The position numbers were made by a program, and so were the translations under genes. DNA of 64,000 nt, from positions 204,346 through 268,345 of the forward strand of contig QLTU01000002.1 in the NCBI GenBank assembly GCA_003268905.1. The letters are read 5' to 3'. The notes under the pieces were generated by a model, which was given only the letters and a program-made list of their open reading frames with translations, searched no databases and had not been told where the DNA came from. How positions within the stretch are numbered: the first letter of the stretch is position 1; each line of letters begins with the position of its first letter. Source of the DNA: Acidovorax defluvii (GTDB lineage: Bacteria > Pseudomonadota > Gammaproteobacteria > Burkholderiales > Burkholderiaceae_C). Below, one piece after another: positions 46,468-54,430 of this stretch.

Positions 46468-46527
46468 CCCGGCGCGGTACAGCGCCCACCTGCAGCGCAG
46501 CGGCACCACCGCGGTGCTGCCCCCCTC

Positions 46528-46556
46528 AAGCCGGGCCCCAGGGTCCGGCTTTTTTC
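46528..46556 (+). terminator. Intrinsic terminator after actP
   Basis: AAGCCGG, a short loop, then CCGGCTTTTTT, a good stem followed by six T residues. Confidence 0.8.
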
Positions 46557-46569
46557 ATGCCCATGTTCA

Positions 46570-46645
46570 GATAAGCGCCGTAACAATTGCTATTAATACA
46601 ATAGCTTCTTGCGCTTTACAGATAAGGGCTAGAGGTCATTTTTGC
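46570..46645 (+). repeat. Dispersed repeat family A, copy 7 (between actP and the exonuclease gene)
   Basis: ATAAGCGCCGTAACAATTGC, then ACAATAGCTTCTTGCGCTTT and AGGGCTAGAGGTCATTTTTG. It has the full pattern including AGAGG and the T-tract. Confidence 0.75.
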
Positions 46646-46681
46646 TTAAACTTTGCCAACATGGCAATGGCAACCCCGCCA

Positions 46682-47341
46682 TCAGCCTGCGCCGTGCAAC
46701 TGGCGCAGTTTGACGAAGGCCAGTGCCGCCATCACAGCGTCGTTGAGTGCGTCATGCGCTTCGCGCCGGGGAAGGCCCAGGTCGTCCATCAGGGTGGCAA
46801 AGCGCAGGTCGATGTCGGCGTTGGCGTGCTGCTGGTAGGGTGGTAGCTGCCGGAACTTGTGCTCGTAATACATCGCCGAGACTTCAATGGCGGGCTGCGG
46901 CAGCCCCATGCCCAGCAGCGGCCACAGCGCCCGATTGAGCATGGCCACGTCGAATTCGAGGTAGTAGCCCACCAGCGGGCGGCTGCCAATGAAGCGCAGC
47001 AGCTGGCCCAGTGCCTCTTCAATCGGCAACCCCTGGGCCACGTCTGTGCTGCGCAGGCGGTGGATGCGCACGCTGTCGGCCGGCACGCTCTTGTCGGGGC
47101 GCACCAACAGCTCCAGCCGCTCGCTGGTGAGAATGCGGTTGCCCACGATGCGCACCGCACCAATGGCGATGATTTCGTCGCTGCGCACATTCAGGCCCGT
47201 GGTCTCGCAGTCCAGCGCCACCCATTCATCGGGCGGTGGGGGTTCCAGCACAAAGGCGTAAGCCGGGTCGGTCAGGCGGTGCAGCAGCCATTGGCGCCGC
47301 AACTGCGCCAGCCAGCCGCGTGGGCCGGTGACGGTTTTCAC
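46682..47341 (-). CDS. DnaQ-like (DEDDh) 3'-5' exonuclease
   Basis: 219 aa. All five catalytic residues are in place: Asp44 and Glu46 in VALDCETTGLN, Asp131 in YLEFDVAML, and His196 with Asp201 in EAHDALNDAV. It is related to the epsilon subunit of DNA polymerase III and to RNase T; the real substrate is unknown. It overlaps the upstream DUF294 gene by 4 bases, so the two are coupled. The same enzyme type is fused to a pseudo-kinase at 21851-24034. Confidence 0.92.
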   Translation of the reverse strand: MKTVTGPRGWLAQLRRQWLLHRLTDPAYAFVLEPPPPDEWVALDCETTGLNVRSDEIIAIGAVRIVGNRILTSERLELLVRPDKSVPADSVRIHRLRSTDVAQGLPIEEALGQLLRFIGSRPLVGYYLEFDVAMLNRALWPLLGMGLPQPAIEVSAMYYEHKFRQLPPYQQHANADIDLRFATLMDDLGLPRREAHDALNDAVMAALAFVKLRQLHGAG

Positions 47342-49167
47342 AACAGATCCAGCCGCAGGCGCTGGTGCAGCAGCGCCTTGAAACGCTTGACCACCGCGAG
47401 TGCATCCTTGAGCAGGTCGCGCTCGAGGCTGCTCAGGCGCTCGGGATCGACGTTGCCGGTGACCTGCCGGCCGGTGTCGAGCTCGGCCAGGCCCGCCTGC
47501 AGGCGCAGGCCCATCAGGAAGTGCAGGCTCTGCACGAGTTCATCGCCCAGCGCCGCATCCAGCACGCCGCCCTCCACCAGTGCAGCAATGCGCTCGGCGG
47601 TGCCCGTGGCGGCCACGCGCCGGGCCAGGGCCAGGCTGCGCACGCCGTGAACGATGGGAAAGATGCCTGCCTTTTTCAGGCTGATGGCACGGCCTTCGTC
47701 GCCCAGGCCAAACAGGCGGCTCCACCAACCGGCAGGGCCGCCAAAGTTGTCCACCGCAGAGGCGAATCGCGCCAGCACAACGTCGTTGTCGATGGCTTGC
47801 GCCGCGACACTCTCGCGCACGACGGCCAGCAGCGCGGCATCGCCCGCCACCGCGTGCGCATCCAGAAAAATGGCCAGCTGCATGAGGCTGTCGCCCACGG
47901 GCTGCATCAGCCACTGGCGCACGCGCTGGCTCAAGGTGCTGACCGTGCCGCGCCAGTCGGGGTTGCTGACCATGATGCGGCCGGGGCATTCGGGGTAGCC
48001 AAAGCTCGCCAGCACCTCCGAAAAGCGCTGGCAAATGGCTTCCAGGTCGGGCGGCGGCACATAACCGTCGCGCAGCACCAGGCCGTTGTCCTGGTCGGTC
48101 TTGAGCAACTGCTCGCCGCGCCCTTCGCTGCCCATGACGAACAGGCAGCTGTTGTCCACCAGATCGGCGGGCGCCACCATGTGCCAGGCGCGCTCGAACA
48201 GCCGGGCGTTGAGCTGCTGCACCAGCTTGGCCATGAGGCCGATGCGCGTGCCCCCGCGGTGCAGTGCCGAGATCAGCCGCGTGATCTGCGCCGCCGCCTG
48301 CGCCAGTGCGGGCAGGTCCTGCGCATGTTCGATCTGCACTGTGATGAGGTGCGAGTGGTTGGCCAGAAAGCTGAACAGGTCGAGCGCTTCGAGGATGCCC
48401 CGCACCTGGCCGTTGTCCTCTACCACCACCAGCCGGTGCACGCGCTGGCGCAGCAGCAGCGCCATGGCATCGCCCAGCTGGTCGGAGGGGCGCACGGTAA
48501 CCACCGGGCCGCTGGCCAGCTCGCCCACGGCCAGCTGGTCCAGCGGGCGGCCATCGAGGATGGCGCGCTGCAGGCTGGTGTTGGTGAAGATGCCCAGCCC
48601 GCCGCCAGGCACGTTGTTCAGCCCCGTGACCAGCACATTGGTGGTGCGCTGCGCCTGGAACAGGCGCACCACCGAAACAATGTCGGTACCTGCATCGACC
48701 GTGTGCGCCGGGCGCAGGTACGCCTGGTCTACGCGCGCCAGGGTGAGCGACTGCAGCTCGTGCTGGTCGGCGCGCTGCGCGAGCGCACTGAGTTTCTGGC
48801 CCAGGTCAGAAAAAAGCAGCGCACCAAAGGTGGTGTTGCGCGCGATGAGTTCATTGACCGCCTCGCGGGCGAGCTGGTAGGCCACCACCTCCTCGGCGGC
48901 CACAAAGCGGCTGCCCACGCGCCCGGTCATCAGGCCGCAGCCGTCAAAGCAATCGTCCGGCCCGTACGTGGCCAGCACCTCGTCGCCCTCGGCCTGCGTG
49001 ACATAGCCCTTGATGATGACAAACAGGTGGGTGGGCACCACCCCCACGTCCAGCACCACGGCGCCTTCCGGGAAATAGGCAATGTCCACGCTGGCGCGCA
49101 CCAGACGCTGCTCGTCCGGGGTCAGGCAGTCAAACGGCGAGGCGGCGAAGTTGAAGGCATTGGGCAT
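47338..49167 (-). CDS. cNMP-binding / CBS-pair / DUF294 nucleotidyltransferase-like protein (copy 2)
   Basis: 609 aa with the same domain order as the protein at 19101-20972. There is a cNMP-binding-like barrel (PEGAVVLDVGVVPTHLFVIIKG), a CBS pair (LVTGLNNVPGGGLGIFTNTSL and HRLVVVEDNGQVRGILEALDL), and a DUF294 domain with the GSEGRGEQLLKTDQDN site near 345-360, then the helical end domain. It is shorter in the CBS region. A regulatory role for acetate uptake, perhaps nucleotidylating a partner, is inference from its place beside actP. Confidence 0.9.
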   Translation of the reverse strand: MPNAFNFAASPFDCLTPDEQRLVRASVDIAYFPEGAVVLDVGVVPTHLFVIIKGYVTQAEGDEVLATYGPDDCFDGCGLMTGRVGSRFVAAEEVVAYQLAREAVNELIARNTTFGALLFSDLGQKLSALAQRADQHELQSLTLARVDQAYLRPAHTVDAGTDIVSVVRLFQAQRTTNVLVTGLNNVPGGGLGIFTNTSLQRAILDGRPLDQLAVGELASGPVVTVRPSDQLGDAMALLLRQRVHRLVVVEDNGQVRGILEALDLFSFLANHSHLITVQIEHAQDLPALAQAAAQITRLISALHRGGTRIGLMAKLVQQLNARLFERAWHMVAPADLVDNSCLFVMGSEGRGEQLLKTDQDNGLVLRDGYVPPPDLEAICQRFSEVLASFGYPECPGRIMVSNPDWRGTVSTLSQRVRQWLMQPVGDSLMQLAIFLDAHAVAGDAALLAVVRESVAAQAIDNDVVLARFASAVDNFGGPAGWWSRLFGLGDEGRAISLKKAGIFPIVHGVRSLALARRVAATGTAERIAALVEGGVLDAALGDELVQSLHFLMGLRLQAGLAELDTGRQVTGNVDPERLSSLERDLLKDALAVVKRFKALLHQRLRLDLL

Positions 49168-49212
49168 GGTGGTGCGATGGAGGAGCCGCTAGCGGGACTC
49201 AGACCCCGCCAT

Positions 49213-49854
49213 TCAACCGGGCAGGCCTTGCGCCACGCTTGCAGCAGCGTCCCAGTCGTGCCCGAACCAGGTGTCGCCTTCCAGATAGGCGCGCAGCATG
49301 GCCAGGCTGTCGAAGCCCCAGAAAACCTTGCCATCGACCTCGAAGGCGGGCACACCAAACACGCCGCGCGCGGCGGCCGCATCGGTGTTGCTGCGCAGCA
49401 GCGCCTTGGCGCGTGCGCCATCGGCGTCGTCGGGTTGCAGCTGCGCCTCCAGCGCGGCGGCCAGGTCGGTGAGGCGCTGTGCATCCAGGGCATCGTGCCC
49501 GCCCTGCCACACATGGCGCAGCAGCGTGCCCGCGACAAAGCGGTTGACGCTGCCGTCACGGCTGCAGGCCAGGGCCTGGCGCAACAGCGGCAGCGGGTTG
49601 AACGGGTGACGCGCCGGCATCTGCAGGCCTACGCCCAGCGAATGGCCCAGCCAGGTGACATGGCGATAGGTCCAGTCACGCTTCGGAGCAATGCCCGCCG
49701 GCCCCGGGTTGCCATGCTGCTTGAGCAGCGCGCCCAGCAGCACCGGGCGGTATTCCACGCTGTAGCTCAGGCCCTCCAGCACCTCGGGCAGGCGCTCGAA
49801 GGCGAGCCAGGCGTAGGGCGAAACGACGTCGAGGTAGAACGTGATGTGCTTCAT
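49213..49854 (-). CDS. 2-hydroxychromene-2-carboxylate isomerase-like protein (DsbA-fold, kappa-class GST type)
   Basis: 213 aa. YLDVVSPYAWLAFERLP (Ser12 at the position of the catalytic serine), the helical insert, and GVFGVPAFEVDGKVFWGFD with the cis-proline are typical of the HCCA isomerase family. True HCCA isomerases act in naphthalene/aromatic breakdown, but no such pathway is nearby, so the substrate is open. Its start overlaps the DUF1289 stop. Confidence 0.85.
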   Translation of the reverse strand: MKHITFYLDVVSPYAWLAFERLPEVLEGLSYSVEYRPVLLGALLKQHGNPGPAGIAPKRDWTYRHVTWLGHSLGVGLQMPARHPFNPLPLLRQALACSRDGSVNRFVAGTLLRHVWQGGHDALDAQRLTDLAAALEAQLQPDDADGARAKALLRSNTDAAAARGVFGVPAFEVDGKVFWGFDSLAMLRAYLEGDTWFGHDWDAAASVAQGLPG

Positions 49855-50126
49855 GTCGGATCCTTGGCAACGGCTTCAGGGGGAAATGGCATTCCAGCAC
49901 GCTGCGCCAGCCGCGCCCAGATGGCCAGGCGCTCGGCGCTGTCGGCCAGCGCCCAGGCGCGAATCTCGGGGATGGTGCGAAAGCACCCTTCGCAGCGGCT
50001 GCGGTCTTCGGTCATGCGGCACACCGAGATGCAGGGCGAGGGGATCACCTCGTCAGAATCTGCATCAAAATAGCCCGCAGCGCTTAACAGCTGTGCGCGA
50101 GCAGCTATTGCTTCTGTAGCACTCAT
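49851..50126 (-). CDS. DUF1289 family small cysteine-rich protein
   Basis: 91 aa. The motif IPSPCISVCRMTEDRSRCEGCFRT has four cysteines in DUF1289 spacing, likely metal-binding, followed by the IPEIRAWALAD helix. The function is unknown in the family. The first 22 residues (ATEAIAARAQLLSAAG...) come from a copy of repeat A. Overlaps its neighbours on both sides by 4 bases. Confidence 0.85.
   Translation of the reverse strand: MSATEAIAARAQLLSAAGYFDADSDEVIPSPCISVCRMTEDRSRCEGCFRTIPEIRAWALADSAERLAIWARLAQRAGMPFPPEAVAKDPT
50061..50120 (+). repeat. Dispersed repeat family A, copy 8, at the start of the DUF1289 gene
   Basis: AATAGCCCGCAGCGCTTAAC then GCGCGAGCAGCTATTGCT. It directly follows the start codon at 50126. 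Confidence 0.7.
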
Positions 50127-50638
50127 ACCGCCACCGCCTCTTGCACCACATCCACCACGGGGGCCCCGGTCAAGCGCTGCAGGTCGCCCGGGTGCAACGG
50201 AAACACGCCATGCGGATGCCCGGCCGCCGCCCACACCATGTCAAAGCGCAGCAGGTCGCGGTCGATCAGCGTGACCGGTTTCGTGGCATGCGCAATGGGC
50301 GCAACACCGCCAATCGAGAAGCCTGTGCGCTCCTTCACAAACCCGGCGTCGGCACGGCCGATCTTGCCCACATGGGCCTCGACCTTCTTTTCGTCCACGC
50401 GCCGGTCGCCCGAGGTGATGACGAGCACGGCCACGTCGTCTGCCTTGCGGCGAAAGATGATGCTCTTGGCAATTTGCCCCAGCGCCACACCCAGCGCATC
50501 GGCCGCCTGCTGCGCGGTGCGCGCAGCGTCGTCGAGCATGCGCGGCATGTGCCCATGGCCCTGCGCCTGCAGCGCTGCCACCACGCGCTGCACACCCTCG
50601 GGCAGGCCCTGAAGTTCGGCTCCACACATATCCGTCAC
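50123..50638 (-). CDS. YbaK/EbsC-family aminoacyl-tRNA deacylase
   Basis: 171 aa. AADALGVALGQIAKSIIFR, with the conserved lysine for tRNA-editing, DRRVDEKKVEAHVG, and TGFSIGGVAPIAH are family blocks. The GGVAPIAH loop contacts the substrate. Such proteins clear mischarged tRNA (e.g. Cys-tRNAPro); exact specificity is unknown. Its start overlaps the HMG-CoA lyase stop by 4 bases and its stop overlaps the DUF1289 start, forming a coupled chain. Confidence 0.88.
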   Translation of the reverse strand: MTDMCGAELQGLPEGVQRVVAALQAQGHGHMPRMLDDAARTAQQAADALGVALGQIAKSIIFRRKADDVAVLVITSGDRRVDEKKVEAHVGKIGRADAGFVKERTGFSIGGVAPIAHATKPVTLIDRDLLRFDMVWAAAGHPHGVFPLHPGDLQRLTGAPVVDVVQEAVAV

Positions 50639-51543
50639 CCCGCGCGCTTGTTGAGCACGGCCACGGCCACACGCGAGTTGGGTTTGCGGCCCAGGTAGTC
50701 GCTGATGTAGGCGCCTGCATCCACGAGCTTGTCGAGATCGATGCCGGTTTCAATGCCCATGCCATGCAGCATGAAGACCACGTCTTCGGTGGCCACGTTG
50801 CCGGTGGCGCCCTTGGCGTAAGGGCAGCCGCCCAGACCTGCCACGGAAGCCTGGAAGTTCCACACCCCCAGTTCCAGCGCGGCCAGCGTGTTGGACAACG
50901 CCTGGCCGTAGGTGTCGTGAAAATGGCCCGAGATCGCGTCGATGCCGAAATGCTGCAGCGTGGCCTCGATGGCGCGCTGCACCTTGCGCGGCGTGCCCAC
51001 GCCAATGGTGTCGGCCACGTCCACGCGCTGCACGCCAATGCCTTTCATCAGCCCTGCCAGGTAAGCCACCTGCTGCGGTGCAATGTCGCCCTCGTAGGGG
51101 CAGCCCACGGTGCAGCTCATGGCGCCGCGCACGGCAATGCCAGCGGCCAAGGCTGCTTCGACCACGGGCGCAAAGCGTTCGATGCTTTCCGCAATGGAGC
51201 AGTTGATATTTTTCTGGCTGAAGGCCTCGCTGGCCGATCCGAACACCACGATCTCGTCGGGCTTATCGAGCACCGCCGCCTCATAACCTTTGAGATTGGG
51301 CGTCAACACCGAATACGCCACGCCCGCCTGGCGCGCGACGCCTTCCATGACCTCGTGGTTATCGGCCATCTGTGGCACCCACTTTGGAGACACGTAGCTG
51401 GTGACCTCGATCTCTTTCAGGCCCGCCTGCTGCAAGCGGTGCACCAGCTCGATCTTGACGGCGGCAGGCACGGGGGTCTTTTCGTTTTGCAGGCCATCGC
51501 GGGGGCCTACATCGATGAGCTTGACGCGTTGGGGAATGTTCAT
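50635..51543 (-). CDS. mvaB: Hydroxymethylglutaryl-CoA lyase
   Basis: 302 aa, TIM barrel (HMGL-like). VGPRDGLQNEKTPVP (catalytic Arg/Asp), the metal site in GHFHDTYGQAL, and the active-site cysteine loop GLGGCPYAKGATGNVATED. It cleaves HMG-CoA to acetyl-CoA and acetoacetate, the last step of leucine breakdown (liuE). Its partners mccA, mccB and the hydratase are further upstream on the same strand. Confidence 0.94.
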   Translation of the reverse strand: MNIPQRVKLIDVGPRDGLQNEKTPVPAAVKIELVHRLQQAGLKEIEVTSYVSPKWVPQMADNHEVMEGVARQAGVAYSVLTPNLKGYEAAVLDKPDEIVVFGSASEAFSQKNINCSIAESIERFAPVVEAALAAGIAVRGAMSCTVGCPYEGDIAPQQVAYLAGLMKGIGVQRVDVADTIGVGTPRKVQRAIEATLQHFGIDAISGHFHDTYGQALSNTLAALELGVWNFQASVAGLGGCPYAKGATGNVATEDVVFMLHGMGIETGIDLDKLVDAGAYISDYLGRKPNSRVAVAVLNKRAG

Positions 51544-51585
51544 GAAAAGGTCCTTGGAAATCAGCGCTTCGGGCTGGCGGCCCGG

Positions 51586-52506
51586 TCAGTAACCACGCCC
51601 GGCGTCCACGATACCGGCAATGGGCTCGCACCGCGACAGGGCGCCGATCTTGCCCACGATCTGGGCAATGCTTTCCTCGCGCAGCGTGCGCGCCGAGGTA
51701 TGCGGGGTGATGGTGATGCGCGGGTGGCTCCAGAACGCATGGCCTGCGGGCAGCGGCTCGGTGCGGAACACGTCGAGCGTGGCGCCGGCCACATGGCCGC
51801 TGGCTATGGCGGCCAGCAGGTCTTCGTCCACCAGGTGTGCGCCGCGCGCCACGTTGATCACATAGGCGCCCGGCTGCAGGCGAGCGAGCGTGTCCTTGTT
51901 GATCAGGTTGGTCGTATCAGATGTAAGCGGCAACAGGTTGACCAGCACGCGGCTGGCCCCCAGAAAAGCGTTGAACTGCTCCGCCCCCGTGAAAGCGCGC
52001 ACGCCTTCAATGGCCTTGGGGCTGCGGCTCCATCCGTTGATGGGGAACTCAAACTGCACAAGCGCTCGGGCCACGCGCTCGCCCAGCACGCCCAGGCCCA
52101 TCACGCCGATGGGGAAGTCGCTGCGCAGGCGCGGCTTGCGGTAGCCCCAGCGCCCGGCCGCCATGTCGGCCTCGTAGCCGTCGAATTCGCGGAAGTGGCG
52201 GATGACGGCGTGGCACACATATTCGGCCATCTGCACGGCCATGCCCGCGTCGTCGAGCCGCACCACCAGCGCCTGGGGCGGCAGGCGCAGCTTGAGCAAC
52301 CCATCCACGCCCGCGCCAATGTTGAACAGCGCCTTGAGGCCCGCCTGCTCGTCCATGAACTGCTGGGGTGGCGCCCAGACCACGGCGTAGTCGGCCTGCG
52401 GTGCGCCCGGTTGCCACACGGAAATGTCAGCGCCGGGCAATGCGGTGCACAGGCCCTGGAGCCAGGGCTCGGCCTTGGTGTCGGTGCAGCAAAAGGTGAT
52501 TTTCAT
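51586..52506 (-). CDS. ghrA: D-2-hydroxyacid dehydrogenase (glyoxylate/hydroxypyruvate reductase A-like)
   Basis: 306 aa. NAD(P)-binding GVMGLGVLGERVARALV, then NLLPLTSDTTNLINKDTLAR, NVARGAHLVDEDLLAAI and the catalytic histidine in ITPHTSA. The NAD fold and length match GhrA. Start at 52506 (MKITFCCTD); the open frame extends 14 codons upstream into the DUF4276 gene. That upstream stop overlaps this start as ATGA. Confidence 0.85.
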   Translation of the reverse strand: MKITFCCTDTKAEPWLQGLCTALPGADISVWQPGAPQADYAVVWAPPQQFMDEQAGLKALFNIGAGVDGLLKLRLPPQALVVRLDDAGMAVQMAEYVCHAVIRHFREFDGYEADMAAGRWGYRKPRLRSDFPIGVMGLGVLGERVARALVQFEFPINGWSRSPKAIEGVRAFTGAEQFNAFLGASRVLVNLLPLTSDTTNLINKDTLARLQPGAYVINVARGAHLVDEDLLAAIASGHVAGATLDVFRTEPLPAGHAFWSHPRITITPHTSARTLREESIAQIVGKIGALSRCEPIAGIVDAGRGY

Positions 52507-53114
52507 GGATTCCCGAGATTCGCGAGCGCTTCGGTGTGTCGAGACCATTCTGTGCAGAGCTTTCGAAACGAGCGGCTGCGGGCGAAGGCCTGCTGCAGGT
52601 CCATGCGTGCCGAGAAGCCAGGTTGGTCAGTCGTTTCGCGGTATGCGCCATTCGACATCCGGTCACGCATCCAGCCCTTGGCATTTCGCGGCAATTCAGG
52701 ATCTACTGCTTGGTCAGAGTGACGATAAGAAAAAGACCGCACACCATCTAACGATTGAGCTGCAGCGATGAACCAAGCCTCGTATTCACGATTTGCCATC
52801 ACGACGCCAATAGGTCGATGCGGGACCACAGCGGCGGCACGTCGGGCAATGTCACGCCCCTTAGATATGGGGCAGTCATCGTCAGCGTCAAGGAGAATCA
52901 ATATCCAGCCCCGCTCGCCAGCTTTGGCGGCTGCCAACTTTAAATGCCGAGTGAACTCATCGTCCCTGTTCAAAAATCGATCTTTGTATACGCGAATGGG
53001 GGCCAGAACATCAACGTAAACCTCTGGAGTACGCCACTCCGCTATCCGCCGCAAGAGCACAGGTAATGCCGCGACCTCCCCGTCCCCTTCAACGATGGGC
53101 GACAGCGAAATCAT
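52503..53114 (-). CDS. DUF4276 family protein, TOPRIM-like nuclease candidate
   Basis: 203 aa. Possible TOPRIM acidic residues are visible: VEGDGE (Glu9 and Glu13) and LLDADDD (Asp76, Asp78) after the hydrophobic strand WILILL; a further MANREYEAWF holds Glu110. DUF4276 genes commonly follow an SMC-like/AAA_21 ATPase, as here (4-base overlap), in the manner of OLD-type and related phage-defence pairs. It has visibly lower GC than its neighbours. Nuclease activity and defence are inference. Confidence 0.75.
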   Translation of the reverse strand: MISLSPIVEGDGEVAALPVLLRRIAEWRTPEVYVDVLAPIRVYKDRFLNRDDEFTRHLKLAAAKAGERGWILILLDADDDCPISKGRDIARRAAAVVPHRPIGVVMANREYEAWFIAAAQSLDGVRSFSYRHSDQAVDPELPRNAKGWMRDRMSNGAYRETTDQPGFSARMDLQQAFARSRSFRKLCTEWSRHTEALANLGNP

Positions 53115-54310
53115 GAGGACGGGCTTCCGAACAGGTCGGTTTGACGTTGCGCATCCAAGAACGCGCGGTCCGGTGCCAACTGATTTAAACGCAGTAGCTC
53201 ACCAGCAGAGAAGAGATGGTCCCGCATCACTGATTTGGACGCCTCATCTAGCGGTGCGATCCGGGTCTCCCCTCCTTCCGACACCACCGCGAGCATCTGA
53301 TCAGGAAGGATGTTCGGGGAATCTAGAAGGTCCGGGCTATGGCTTGTAACGATGATTTGCGTCTGCTCTGCTGCTTTTGAAAGCGCCTCGCGCAAAGCCG
53401 CGCTGGCGGCGGGGTGCAGCGCAGTTTCAGGTTCCTCGATACCAATCAGCGTCGGCGCGTAATCTCTATTGCCTTGGAACAGTGCAGTTAGCACGCCCAG
53501 CGCGCGAAGCGTCCCATCGGACATGTTTTGTGCAGGAAAGCGCCACCGGTGTTTAGAACCCGCCATGTCTTGGCGAAACTCCAGCGTTTCCAGAGGCCCA
53601 ATCTGCTTTCGCTCGACTCCATGCACCATAGGCACGACTGTCTGTAGATAGCGTTGTATTTCCTCCATCCGGTCTGGGGCGACTCGCTCGAGATGACCTA
53701 AGACACTTACGATGTTTTCACCCACCGGTTTCAGAAGCCTCCCGTCCTGAGGCTTCTGCGGCTCACGCATGAGCTTGGGGTTAAGGTTGTAGAAGCCCAT
53801 GGCGGTCAAGGCATCAAAAACTGGTCGAAAGACCGACATGCCTGAGACACTTACTAATGCCAGCCTGTCAGACGTAATCGCCGGGAAAGTGGCTTCACTA
53901 CTGGAATGAAGCTCGCCGCGTTCGACACGAAAATATGGCCCTTTACCTTTTCCGTTGACAACGCATTCTTCCGCCTGAACTTCGTACCCACGGCCTGGGA
54001 GCGCCCCAACGTTAAAGACGTAGTAGCCCGGCACGCCATCGGGCAACGTGAATTCGAGACGAATTCCGAAATTTGTCGGATGACCGCTTGAACGCCGGCG
54101 GACCTCTGTCAAGCCTCCGCGCTCATTCAAGGCGTTATCCAGCGAGCCCGACAGTGCGTCACGGACTAAGTGGAGCGCATCCAGGAAATTACTTTTCCCG
54201 GAGCCGTTCGCACCAACTAAGTAAGTCAACGCTCCCAAACGGACATCGCAGTTCCCGATACTTTTATAGTTCCGTAAGACGATACGGTGCAGGAATATCG
54301 GCGATTTCAT
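53111..54310 (-). CDS. SMC-like AAA_21 ATPase (OLD/RecF-type), partner of DUF4276
   Basis: 399 aa. Walker A LVGANGSGKSNFLD (residues 33-40), ABC-type signature region near FPAQNMSDGTLRALGVL, Walker B LIGIEEPETALHP near 292, and the histidine switch TSHSPDLLDSP. This is the AAA_15/21 ATPase fold of OLD, GajA and PARIS-type systems, here without a fused nuclease domain; the nuclease is probably the next gene. The pair lies between mccA and the ghrA-like gene of a catabolic cluster, has a different base composition (richer in A/T), and so looks acquired. Confidence 0.82.
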   Translation of the reverse strand: MKSPIFLHRIVLRNYKSIGNCDVRLGALTYLVGANGSGKSNFLDALHLVRDALSGSLDNALNERGGLTEVRRRSSGHPTNFGIRLEFTLPDGVPGYYVFNVGALPGRGYEVQAEECVVNGKGKGPYFRVERGELHSSSEATFPAITSDRLALVSVSGMSVFRPVFDALTAMGFYNLNPKLMREPQKPQDGRLLKPVGENIVSVLGHLERVAPDRMEEIQRYLQTVVPMVHGVERKQIGPLETLEFRQDMAGSKHRWRFPAQNMSDGTLRALGVLTALFQGNRDYAPTLIGIEEPETALHPAASAALREALSKAAEQTQIIVTSHSPDLLDSPNILPDQMLAVVSEGGETRIAPLDEASKSVMRDHLFSAGELLRLNQLAPDRAFLDAQRQTDLFGSPSS

Positions 54311-54430
54311 TCGTGCCTCGCATAGTGTTCCCCATCATGGCGCGGGGCGCATAAAAGAAAAATAAGGTTTTCGCTAGGGAGGAGGGCGCAATTCAGCATG
54401 GCGCTATTCTGAGGCAACCCCCGCATCCGG

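Noticed and set aside
46470..46527. Third copy of repeat family B after actP
   Set aside because: Only loose similarity (G/C-rich blocks); the diagnostic ACTGCGTGT and GCCTTGGGGCGGCC blocks are missing.
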